NCBI GenBank assembly: GCA_016462055.1
Contig: JAEMTX010000096.1
Location: 1 to 6,198, forward strand
Length of the DNA: 6,198 nucleotides
Origin: Acidimicrobiia bacterium
GTDB taxonomy: Bacteria; Actinomycetota; Acidimicrobiia; Acidimicrobiales; Acidimicrobilacustridaceae
Direction of reading: 5' to 3'
Part shown: positions 1 to 5,497 of the stretch, in pieces
How the letters are laid out: every line of letters starts with the position of its first letter
Position numbering within the stretch: the first letter of the stretch is position 1
The notes under the pieces: model-generated
The model's database searches: none
What the model saw: only the letters and a program-made list of their open reading frames with translations
What the model was told of the DNA's origin: nothing
Made by a program: the position numbers and the translations under genes

Positions 1-38
1 GTGTAGAGCCGACCTCGTCACGACCTGCTGTCGTTGCC

Positions 39-44
39 TATGGT
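39..44 (+). promoter_or_regulatory. Candidate -10 box (TATGGT) of a leaderless promoter for the oxidoreductase gene
   Basis: TATGGT fits the actinobacterial -10 pattern TANNNT and ends exactly 6 nt before the ATG at 51, which would put the transcription start at or next to the first base of the start codon. The purine-rich GAGGG between box and ATG is too close to serve as a normal Shine-Dalgarno site. I see no convincing -35 box, as is common for leaderless actinobacterial promoters. The assignment is inferred from spacing alone. Confidence 0.4.
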
Positions 45-50
45 GAGGGC

Positions 51-932
51 ATGAATCTTGGACGCGTTGGCCTGTGGGCCTATCAACTTGACCTTGTTCC
101 TTCTTCTCAGGCGCAGGAGACTGCCGCTGAAATTGACGAGTTGGGATACGGGGCTCTGTGGATCCCAGAAATGATCGGTCGAGAATCGTTCGTCAGCTCG
201 ACCCTTTTGTTGGCTGCGTCAAAGAAGATGGTTGTCGCCACAGGCATTGCTTCGATTTATGCCCGCGATGCGCTTTGCGCGAACTCAGCGTGGAACACCG
301 TCTCGGAAGCGTTCCCTGATCGCTTTCTGCTTGGGCTCGGCGTGAGCCACGAGGTCATGGTGTCGGGGCTGCGTGGTCACGACTATTCAAAGCCGTATTC
401 GGCGATGAAGTCGTACCTCGACGGTATGGACAATGGATTGTTCACAGCGGCGCCGCCGAGCGCTGTGCCGCAAAAAGTTTTGGCCGCTCTTGGGCCAAAG
501 ATGCTCGAGCTCGCCGCAGAACGCACCCAGGGTGCGCATCCATATTTCATTCCCGTCGAGCACACCGCGTTTGCGCGTGAGGTCATGGGTGCTCGTGGTT
601 GGTTGTGCCCCGAACAAGCAGTTGTTCTTGAAACCGATCCTGCGAAAGCTCGTGAGATTGCTCGCGGCCATATGTCGATGTATCTGACACTGCCGAATTA
701 CACGAACAACCTCAAGCGATTCGGATTCACCGAAGCCGACATTGCCGATGGTGGGTCCGATCGCCTTGTCGACGCGATCGTGGCATGGGGAGACGAAGCC
801 GCAATCGCCAGTCGGGTCAAGGCTCATCACGACGCCGGCGCAGATCACGTGTGCATCCAGGTACTTCCTTCTGATGGGACTTCGATCCCCATGGAGACGT
901 GGCAACGCCTTGCTCCGGCGCTGTTGGGCTGA
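51..932 (+). CDS. Luciferase-like (LLM) family oxidoreductase, probably F420-dependent
   Basis: This 293-residue protein has the look of the actinobacterial luciferase-like monooxygenase fold, close to the TIGR03620-type probable F420-dependent oxidoreductases. Visible family signatures are LGYGALWIPE at residues 31-40, ATGIASIYARDA at 63-74, PDRFLLGLGVSH at 89-100, and a C-terminal-barrel segment with ALGPKMLELAAERTQG at about 146-161. Family members use reduced F420 (some use FMN) for hydride transfer to or from small organic substrates in the cytoplasm; the substrate here cannot be read from the sequence. The length is normal for the family and there is no signal peptide or membrane segment. 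The ATG at 51 is preferred because the protein then begins with the family-typical NLGRVGLW stretch and no start codon lies in frame between it and the window edge. It ends 40 bp before oleA on the same strand. A link to olefin synthesis is possible but unproven. The fold is secure; cofactor and substrate are inferred. Confidence 0.85.
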   Translation: MNLGRVGLWAYQLDLVPSSQAQETAAEIDELGYGALWIPEMIGRESFVSSTLLLAASKKMVVATGIASIYARDALCANSAWNTVSEAFPDRFLLGLGVSHEVMVSGLRGHDYSKPYSAMKSYLDGMDNGLFTAAPPSAVPQKVLAALGPKMLELAAERTQGAHPYFIPVEHTAFAREVMGARGWLCPEQAVVLETDPAKAREIARGHMSMYLTLPNYTNNLKRFGFTEADIADGGSDRLVDAIVAWGDEAAIASRVKAHHDAGADHVCIQVLPSDGTSIPMETWQRLAPALLG

Positions 933-960
933 CCAGCCTCCGAGCCGACCGATCGGGCCC

Positions 961-966
961 TAGGCT
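961..966 (+). promoter_or_regulatory. Candidate -10 box (TAGGCT) of a leaderless promoter for oleA
   Basis: TAGGCT matches TANNNT and is separated from the GTG start at 973 by exactly 6 nt (GAAAAG), the same geometry as in front of the upstream gene. No Shine-Dalgarno site sits at a usable distance, since the GAAAAG touches the start codon. A clear -35 element is missing. If real, this promoter would start the ole operon separately from the oxidoreductase gene. The evidence is only the motif and its spacing. Confidence 0.4.
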
Positions 967-972
967 GAAAAG

Positions 973-1986
973 GTGAGTTCACCGGTTACGTTCGCCCGAT
1001 CCCATGTGTGGTCGGTCTCCCATGTGGATGCTCCCGAGGTAATCACCTCGGCGTGGATCGACGAACAACTGGCGGAAACCTACGAGCGCGTTGGTGTTCG
1101 TCCTGGACTTCTTGAATCAGTGGCGGGTATCCGGGCGCGTCGATGGTGGCCTGAAGATGTCACGTTCGACGATGCTGCAGCCCGTGCCGGAGTTCTTGCT
1201 CTTGAACAGGCGGGTGTTGCCCCCGAGGAAGTCGATCTGCTGATTTCCACTTCTGTATGCAAACACCATCTCGAGCCCAGCGTTGCTTGCGCTGTGCACA
1301 ACCGTTTGGGTCTTTCACCGAATGCAATGAACTTCGACCTCGGCAACGCGTGCCTGGGTTTCATCAATGCCATGACGCTCGCGTCGTCAATGATCGATTC
1401 AGGTCAAGCCCGAGTCGCGCTCATCGTTGATGGTGAAGGAAGTCGTCAACCGCAGACGCAGACAATCGCTCGCCTTCAAGACTCGTCTTCCACGCTCACC
1501 GATGTGTTCGATCAGTTCGCATCGCTCACCCTCGGCTCAGGTGCAGCAGCGATGGTGATGGGCGGCCCTCGTCAGGGTTCGCATCAGTTTCTTGGGGGAG
1601 TCACCCGGGCAGCAACGAAGTATCACGACCTCTGTGTCGGCGATCTCGACGAGATGCGGACCGATACGGCGGCGCTGCTCGAATCAGGTCTTGATCTCGC
1701 TGAAGTCACCTTCAACGACGCGTTGGCCGAAGGATGGCAGTGGGCTGATTGTGACACGTACATCCTCCATCAGGTCTCTGCAGTGCACACCACGAAACTT
1801 TGTGAGTTGTTGTCGATTGATACAACTCGCGTTCCGCTCACCTATCCCGAGTTCGGAAACATTGGGCCGGCGGCAGTTCCTTACACGTTGTCGGTCACTG
1901 CAGATCAGTTGACAGTGGGTGACCGCGTGCTTCTTATGGGAATCGGATCGGGACTTAACTGCACACTCGCCGAACTGATTTGGTAG
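973..1986 (+). CDS. oleA: OleA, thiolase-superfamily enzyme for head-to-head acyl-CoA condensation
   Basis: OleA catalyses a non-decarboxylative Claisen condensation of two long-chain acyl-CoAs to a 2-alkyl-3-ketoacid, the first step of head-to-head olefin synthesis. The 337-residue protein carries the full active site: Cys127 in GNACLGF (acyl acceptor), His266 in ILHQVS, Asn296 in FGNIGPAAVP, and Glu101 in HLEPSVA. These match Cys143, His285, Asn315 and Glu117 of Xanthomonas campestris OleA. Glu117 is the residue that marks OleA, acting across the dimer interface, and separates it from FabH. Other OleA-like stretches are SHVDAP (16-21), AGIRARR (51-57), IVDGEG (151-156) and GIGSGLNC (323-330). 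The GTG at 973 is the first possible start after an in-frame TAG at 961, and it leaves only about four extra residues relative to known OleA N termini as I recall them. oleBC follows 6 bp after the stop. A single OleA argues for a homodimer, unlike the paired OleA-like proteins LstA/LstB of lipstatin synthesis. Confidence 0.95.
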   Translation: MSSPVTFARSHVWSVSHVDAPEVITSAWIDEQLAETYERVGVRPGLLESVAGIRARRWWPEDVTFDDAAARAGVLALEQAGVAPEEVDLLISTSVCKHHLEPSVACAVHNRLGLSPNAMNFDLGNACLGFINAMTLASSMIDSGQARVALIVDGEGSRQPQTQTIARLQDSSSTLTDVFDQFASLTLGSGAAAMVMGGPRQGSHQFLGGVTRAATKYHDLCVGDLDEMRTDTAALLESGLDLAEVTFNDALAEGWQWADCDTYILHQVSAVHTTKLCELLSIDTTRVPLTYPEFGNIGPAAVPYTLSVTADQLTVGDRVLLMGIGSGLNCTLAELIW

Positions 1987-1992
1987 TACGCG

Positions 1993-4440
1993 TTGACGAT
2001 TGAAACTCCGTCTGTCGCCGAATGGGAACGGTGGGGGATTGATCCACAGTGGCACCGAACGGTCCGCATCGAACGTTCTGGTGTTGCAGATGTGGAATGG
2101 AGCATTCTCGATACTGGCGAAGGACTCCGCGGAACGATTGTTTGCGTTCATGGGAATCCCACATGGGGGTATCTCTGGAAAGACTTCCTCGAAACGTTGA
2201 GCCCGGAATGGCGAGTTGTCGCTGTTGATCAAACCGGGATGGGTTGGTCGCAGCGCTCGACGCGACGAACACTCGAAGAACGAGTGGCAGAACTTGTCGC
2301 ATTTTGTGAACAGCACACCTCGGGCCCACTTGTGCTTGTTGCCCACGATTGGGGCGGCCCAGTAGCGCTCGGTGTCGTTTCCTCGCTCGATGTGCAGGCG
2401 GTGATTTTGGGTAATACCGGGGTTGGTCTGCCCGAACGCACAAAGATGCCTCCACTCATTTCAACGGCGCGTCGATTCGTAGATCTGCTATGTCGTCGCA
2501 CTTCTGTATTTGTTTCCGGTACTGCAGCGATGACGAAGAAGCAGTTTCGAGAAGCGCTGCGCGCCCCATACCGGAAAGCCGATCGTCGCGCTGCGGTTGC
2601 AGACTTTGTGGCCGACATCCCATTGACTGAAAAAGACGAGTCATGGTTGGCGCTGCAGAAATCAGCCGACAATCTTTCGAACCTCGAAGTTCCGTTGTTG
2701 CTCGTCTGGGGTGGTCGCGACCCGGTGTTCCACGATCGCTTTCTTGCCGATCTGCTTCGACGGGCGCCTCATGCCGATGTCCACCGTTTCCCTGAAGCTG
2801 CACACCTGGTTCCACTTGACGAGCCAATGGCCGCTGTCGCATCGTCATGGCTCGACGAAGTGCTTGGTTCCGATCACTCGACCAATGAGTCGGTGAAGAC
2901 CAAACGAGCTGAGATCGGCCTCGACGCGTTTGTAGCAATAACCGAAGCGCTTCGTTCCCGTTCCCAAGATCAGTCCGCGGCATTTGCTGATCGCAGCGGT
3001 TCGGTTTCTTGGGAGTCGCTTGCATGCGAGGCAGAAGACATTGGTCGGATGCTGGTGGGGGCGGGGCTTGAAGTCGGTGATCGTGTAGCGATGCTCGTGC
3101 CGCCTGGTGCAGAACTACTTGCGGCGGCCTATGGCGTGTGGCTTGCCGGTGGCGCACTTGTGGTTGCCGATAGCGGACTCGGTGCCCGGGGGCTTCGAAC
3201 CGTGCTTCGAGGAGCAAGCCCGAAGTGGGTATTCGGAACCTCAAAAACTCTGGCGGCCGCGAGAACCTTGGGCTGGACTCCTGGCGCGCGAATGATTTGC
3301 ACCAGTCGGTTCCCACGCGCGCTTTCGCTGAAGACACATCGGTCCGTGACCGAACAGCAACTTCCATCACTTGCCCCTGGGTTTGAAGCCGCAATTGTGC
3401 ACACCTCGGGTTCAACTGGTCCCGCCAAACCTGTTCGATATTCACATGGGGCCTTAGCGGCGCAGCGCGATGTGATTAGTGAATCGTTTGCGATGTCGAG
3501 CGAACACGGATTCGTTACATCGTTCGCCCCGTTCATTCTGCTTGGGCCCGCTCTCGGCGTTCCGTGTGTGTTGCCCGACATCGATGTCACAAAACCTTCG
3601 GAACTCGATTTCGATCGATTCGCACAGGTCCTCGCTTCATCAGAGGTTGACGTTGCTTGGCTTTCACCGGCTTCGGCTCGACGAATTGTTGCTACTGCTG
3701 AGGGGCGTAAAGCCAAGCTTCGTCTCGTGATGCTCGCTGGTGCTCCGATCTCTACGGAGTTGGCAACCGCAATTGCCGCAGTCACCGATGCCGATGTGCG
3801 CTCGCCATGGGGCATGACCGAAGCCATGCCTTTGACCGACGGCGTGGGAGCAACGCAGCAGGTTGGTGATGGAACGAACACCGGCAAGTTGCTCAACGGT
3901 GCTCAGGCCGCAGTGGTTTCGCTCGACGATTCCGCCCCTCAACCGGTTGCGGCTGGCGAATGGGGAGAACTAGCCGTTCACGCTCCATGGATGTTCGAAG
4001 GGTACGAACAGCAATGGTCAACTGAACATCGATCAGAGATTCTGCTTAACGGAGTTCGATTCCATCGCACCGGTGATCTCGGGCAGTTCGCAGCCAACGG
4101 TGATCTTCATCAACTCGGTCGCTTGCAACACGCGCTTTTCCTTGCAGGGCGGGTCGTCCCTTGCACATTGGTTGAGGATCCGATTGCCGCGATTTTGGGC
4201 CGTCAAGTCGCGGCTGTCGGGATTGGTCCGAAAGGAACCCAAGTAATTGCGGTGGTGATTCAGGCTGAAGGGAAACTGCGGCTTGCAGATCCTGAAACGA
4301 CAACTTCGGTGCGCGCCAGTTCAGCATTCGACGTTGCTGCAGTGCTTGAAGGAGAGTTGCCCGTCGACATCAGACATCAATCGAAGGTGAAACGCGAACT
4401 CTTGGCCACGTCAGCCTCGGCGTTCTTGGCGGGACGATGA
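1993..4440 (+). CDS. oleBC: OleBC fusion: beta-lactone decarboxylase (OleB) joined to beta-lactone synthetase (OleC)
   Basis: This 815-residue protein carries out the last two steps of olefin synthesis. Residues 1 to about 290 are an alpha/beta hydrolase of the haloalkane-dehalogenase type (OleB). It has the oxyanion-hole motif HGNPTW at 53-58, a probable nucleophile Asp119 in AHDWGG, Asp243 in VWGGRDPVF as likely acid, and catalytic His271 in EAAHLVP. A polar linker (about 291-307) leads to an AMP-forming ligase-like domain (OleC, about 308-815). This has the P-loop TSGSTGPAKPV at 471-481, WGMTEA at 606-611, HRTGDLG at 691-697, Arg710 in LGRLQH, and the C-terminal RHQSKVKRE segment with Lys798 at the usual catalytic-lysine position. 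OleC activates the 2-alkyl-3-hydroxyacid with ATP to give a cis-beta-lactone, which OleB opens and decarboxylates to a cis-olefin. OleBC fusions are known in actinobacteria such as Micrococcus luteus. The TTG at 1993 is the first possible start after the oleA stop, has no clear ribosome binding site, and keeps the conserved-looking WGIDPQWHR stretch (14-22), so coupled translation is likely. The stop overlaps the oleD start. Confidence 0.94.
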   Translation: MTIETPSVAEWERWGIDPQWHRTVRIERSGVADVEWSILDTGEGLRGTIVCVHGNPTWGYLWKDFLETLSPEWRVVAVDQTGMGWSQRSTRRTLEERVAELVAFCEQHTSGPLVLVAHDWGGPVALGVVSSLDVQAVILGNTGVGLPERTKMPPLISTARRFVDLLCRRTSVFVSGTAAMTKKQFREALRAPYRKADRRAAVADFVADIPLTEKDESWLALQKSADNLSNLEVPLLLVWGGRDPVFHDRFLADLLRRAPHADVHRFPEAAHLVPLDEPMAAVASSWLDEVLGSDHSTNESVKTKRAEIGLDAFVAITEALRSRSQDQSAAFADRSGSVSWESLACEAEDIGRMLVGAGLEVGDRVAMLVPPGAELLAAAYGVWLAGGALVVADSGLGARGLRTVLRGASPKWVFGTSKTLAAARTLGWTPGARMICTSRFPRALSLKTHRSVTEQQLPSLAPGFEAAIVHTSGSTGPAKPVRYSHGALAAQRDVISESFAMSSEHGFVTSFAPFILLGPALGVPCVLPDIDVTKPSELDFDRFAQVLASSEVDVAWLSPASARRIVATAEGRKAKLRLVMLAGAPISTELATAIAAVTDADVRSPWGMTEAMPLTDGVGATQQVGDGTNTGKLLNGAQAAVVSLDDSAPQPVAAGEWGELAVHAPWMFEGYEQQWSTEHRSEILLNGVRFHRTGDLGQFAANGDLHQLGRLQHALFLAGRVVPCTLVEDPIAAILGRQVAAVGIGPKGTQVIAVVIQAEGKLRLADPETTTSVRASSAFDVAAVLEGELPVDIRHQSKVKRELLATSASAFLAGR

Positions 4441-5405
4441 AGGTTCTCGTCACTGGCGGCTCAAGCCTTCTCGGTCGAACAGTTGCGAATGTGCTTGTTG
4501 CGCGAGGCGATCATGTGGTCTGTTTCCAGCGCAGCAAATCAGGCTCTACCGCAATCGATGAGCGAGGAGACATTCGCGATTCCTCAGCGGTTCTGCGCGC
4601 AGCCCGCAATGTCGATGCGGTGATCCACCTAGCTGCCCTTGTTGCGCCGAAGGCGGCGTGGGAAGAGATGTTGGCCATCAATGTCGAGGGAACTCGTAAC
4701 GCTCTCGCGGCCGCAACGGCAAGCGGCAGGTTTGTGCATATTTCGAGTCCGTCGGTGGCCTTTCACGACAGCCCGAGTGTCGGCTCGAAAGCGCTGGCCG
4801 CTGACTACGACGGTGGCGACGGCTACACGCGTTCGAAAGCGATGGCCGAATCGTTAGTGCGAAAAGAAACAACCGTTCCGACGGTCATCATTCGCCCACA
4901 TTTGGTATGGGGCCCTGGCGATACGCAACTCATCGGTCGAATCGTCGACCGTGCTCGCGCTGGTCGTTTGGCGTTGCCCGATGGTGGGCGGGCGCTGGTG
5001 GACACGACCTATGTCGACGACGCGACAACGGCGATCATCGCCGCTCTCGATCACTGCAACGCTGGCGACGAAGCGACGCTCGAGCCCTTGGTCGTGACTG
5101 GCGGTGAACCCCGCCCATTGCGCGATCTGGTCGCGTCGATCCTTGAGGCTGCGGAAGTCACTCGTTCGCCTAGGTCCATACCTGCTCCAATAGCCGCCCG
5201 GATCGGTTCGGCGATCGATCGGATCTGGCCGGGATCTGAGCCACCGCTCACCCATTTCGCCGCTCGGCAGCTTTCAGTGGCCCACTGGTTTGACCAGCGC
5301 GAGACCAGAAGGATCCTCGGCTGGGAGCCGACGGTTGGCCTCGATGAAGGGTTCAATCGGCTGCGAGCAGCATTCGCCATTTCGGGCGATTCTCGTCACA
5401 CCTAA
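4437..5405 (+). CDS. oleD: OleD, NAD(P)H-dependent 2-alkyl-3-ketoacid reductase
   Basis: OleD is a short-chain dehydrogenase/reductase of the extended (epimerase / 3-beta-HSD-like) type that reduces the OleA product to a 2-alkyl-3-hydroxyacid, usually with NADPH. The 322-residue protein has an N-terminal Rossmann segment TGGSSLLG at 6-13, an acidic turn GDIRD at 44-48, HLAALVAP at 64-71, a catalytic-type Ser in HISSPSV (Ser103 or Ser104), and YTRSK at 130-134 giving Tyr130 and Lys134. The substrate-side stretch RPHLVWGPGD (153-162) is typical of this family. The middle glycine of the usual GxxGxxG is Ser10. ATG 4437 overlaps the oleBC stop as ATGA, so translation is probably coupled and stoichiometry linked. 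In Xanthomonas, OleB, OleC and OleD assemble into one large complex; the fusion plus coupling fits that here. By sequence alone it could be called a generic epimerase; the gene context makes OleD the firm choice. Confidence 0.92.
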   Translation: MKVLVTGGSSLLGRTVANVLVARGDHVVCFQRSKSGSTAIDERGDIRDSSAVLRAARNVDAVIHLAALVAPKAAWEEMLAINVEGTRNALAAATASGRFVHISSPSVAFHDSPSVGSKALAADYDGGDGYTRSKAMAESLVRKETTVPTVIIRPHLVWGPGDTQLIGRIVDRARAGRLALPDGGRALVDTTYVDDATTAIIAALDHCNAGDEATLEPLVVTGGEPRPLRDLVASILEAAEVTRSPRSIPAPIAARIGSAIDRIWPGSEPPLTHFAARQLSVAHWFDQRETRRILGWEPTVGLDEGFNRLRAAFAISGDSRHT

Positions 5406-5421
5406 GGGAATGTGCCCTTAG
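5402..5421. repeat. Perfect 7-bp inverted repeat after oleD (possible terminator or operator)
   Basis: CTAAGGG (5402-5408) and CCCTTAG (5415-5421) are perfect complements around a 6-nt loop, AATGTG. The left arm contains the oleD stop codon TAA (5403-5405). No T-tract follows, so as an intrinsic terminator it would be weak or of the tail-less kind discussed for actinobacteria. It lies 4 bp upstream of the proposed sufB -35 box, so it could equally be a protein-binding site for sufB control. The repeat is seen directly; its function is not. Confidence 0.5.
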
Positions 5422-5422
5422 A

Positions 5423-5436
5423 GGGTTGATTGACCC
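5423..5436. promoter_or_regulatory. Imperfect palindrome GGGT-N6-ACCC overlapping the sufB -35 region
   Basis: GGGTTGATTGACCC has four matching bases in each outer arm and a partly symmetric AT-rich centre (10 of 14 positions agree with its reverse complement). It covers the proposed -35 box of the sufB promoter, the position expected of a repressor site. Suf operons are often controlled by iron-sulfur-sensing regulators such as SufR or Rrf2-family proteins, but I cannot match this to a defined box. A chance palindrome is quite possible. Confidence 0.25.
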
Positions 5437-5453
5437 GAGGTATTTGTTACTAT
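5426..5453 (+). promoter_or_regulatory. Sigma70-like promoter for sufB
   Basis: TTGATT (5426-5431) and TACTAT (5448-5453) are separated by 16 bp and resemble housekeeping -35 and -10 boxes. Transcription would start near 5460, leaving a leader of about 38 nt before the sufB ATG. TTGACC at 5430 has a better -35 sequence but would give only a 12-bp spacer, so it is less likely. This promoter would separate suf expression from the ole operon. Confidence 0.55.
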
Positions 5454-5486
5454 CGCCATAGGAGAAATTATCTCGTCAATCCTCCT

Positions 5487-5490
5487 GGAG
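5487..5490 (+). promoter_or_regulatory. Shine-Dalgarno site of sufB
   Basis: GGAG lies 7 nt before the ATG at 5498, a normal ribosome binding site spacing, and fixes that start. It is the only clear Shine-Dalgarno site in the window; the other genes start by coupling or apparently without a leader. Confidence 0.7.
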
Positions 5491-5497
5491 CCCCCTG

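Noticed and set aside
1..21. Possible divergent gene start on the minus strand (GTG reading off the left edge)
   Set aside because: Only seven codons are visible, too few to support a gene; the left 50 bases otherwise show only the candidate -10 box.
949..960. Palindromic CCGATCGG overlapping GGGCCC between the oxidoreductase gene and oleA
   Set aside because: The two self-complementary words overlap but do not form a stem with a workable loop, and are easily explained by GC-rich chance; not a convincing terminator.
1684..2346. Minus-strand open frame of 220 codons spanning the oleA-oleBC junction
   Set aside because: It has no recognisable motif and would be antisense to conserved ends of two genes.
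2456..3445. Long open frame of 329 codons on the minus strand inside oleBC
   Set aside because: It is antisense to a well-supported gene, its product is rich in Arg, Gln and Pro without any recognisable domain, and such shadows are expected opposite GC-rich coding DNA.
3129..3896. Open frame of 255 codons on the minus strand inside the OleC half
   Set aside because: Composition is dominated by Ala, Ser, Pro and Thr, it overlaps both the real gene and other antisense frames, and shows no domain or start signal.
973..5405. Beta-lactone natural product cluster (lipstatin- or nocardiolactone-like)
   Set aside because: Those clusters lack an OleB decarboxylase, whereas an OleB domain with its Asp and His is fused here; no peptide synthetase or formyltransferase tailoring gene is in view.
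5430..5453. Alternative sufB promoter with TTGACC as -35
   Set aside because: The spacer to TACTAT would be only 12 bp, too short; TTGATT with 16 bp fits better.
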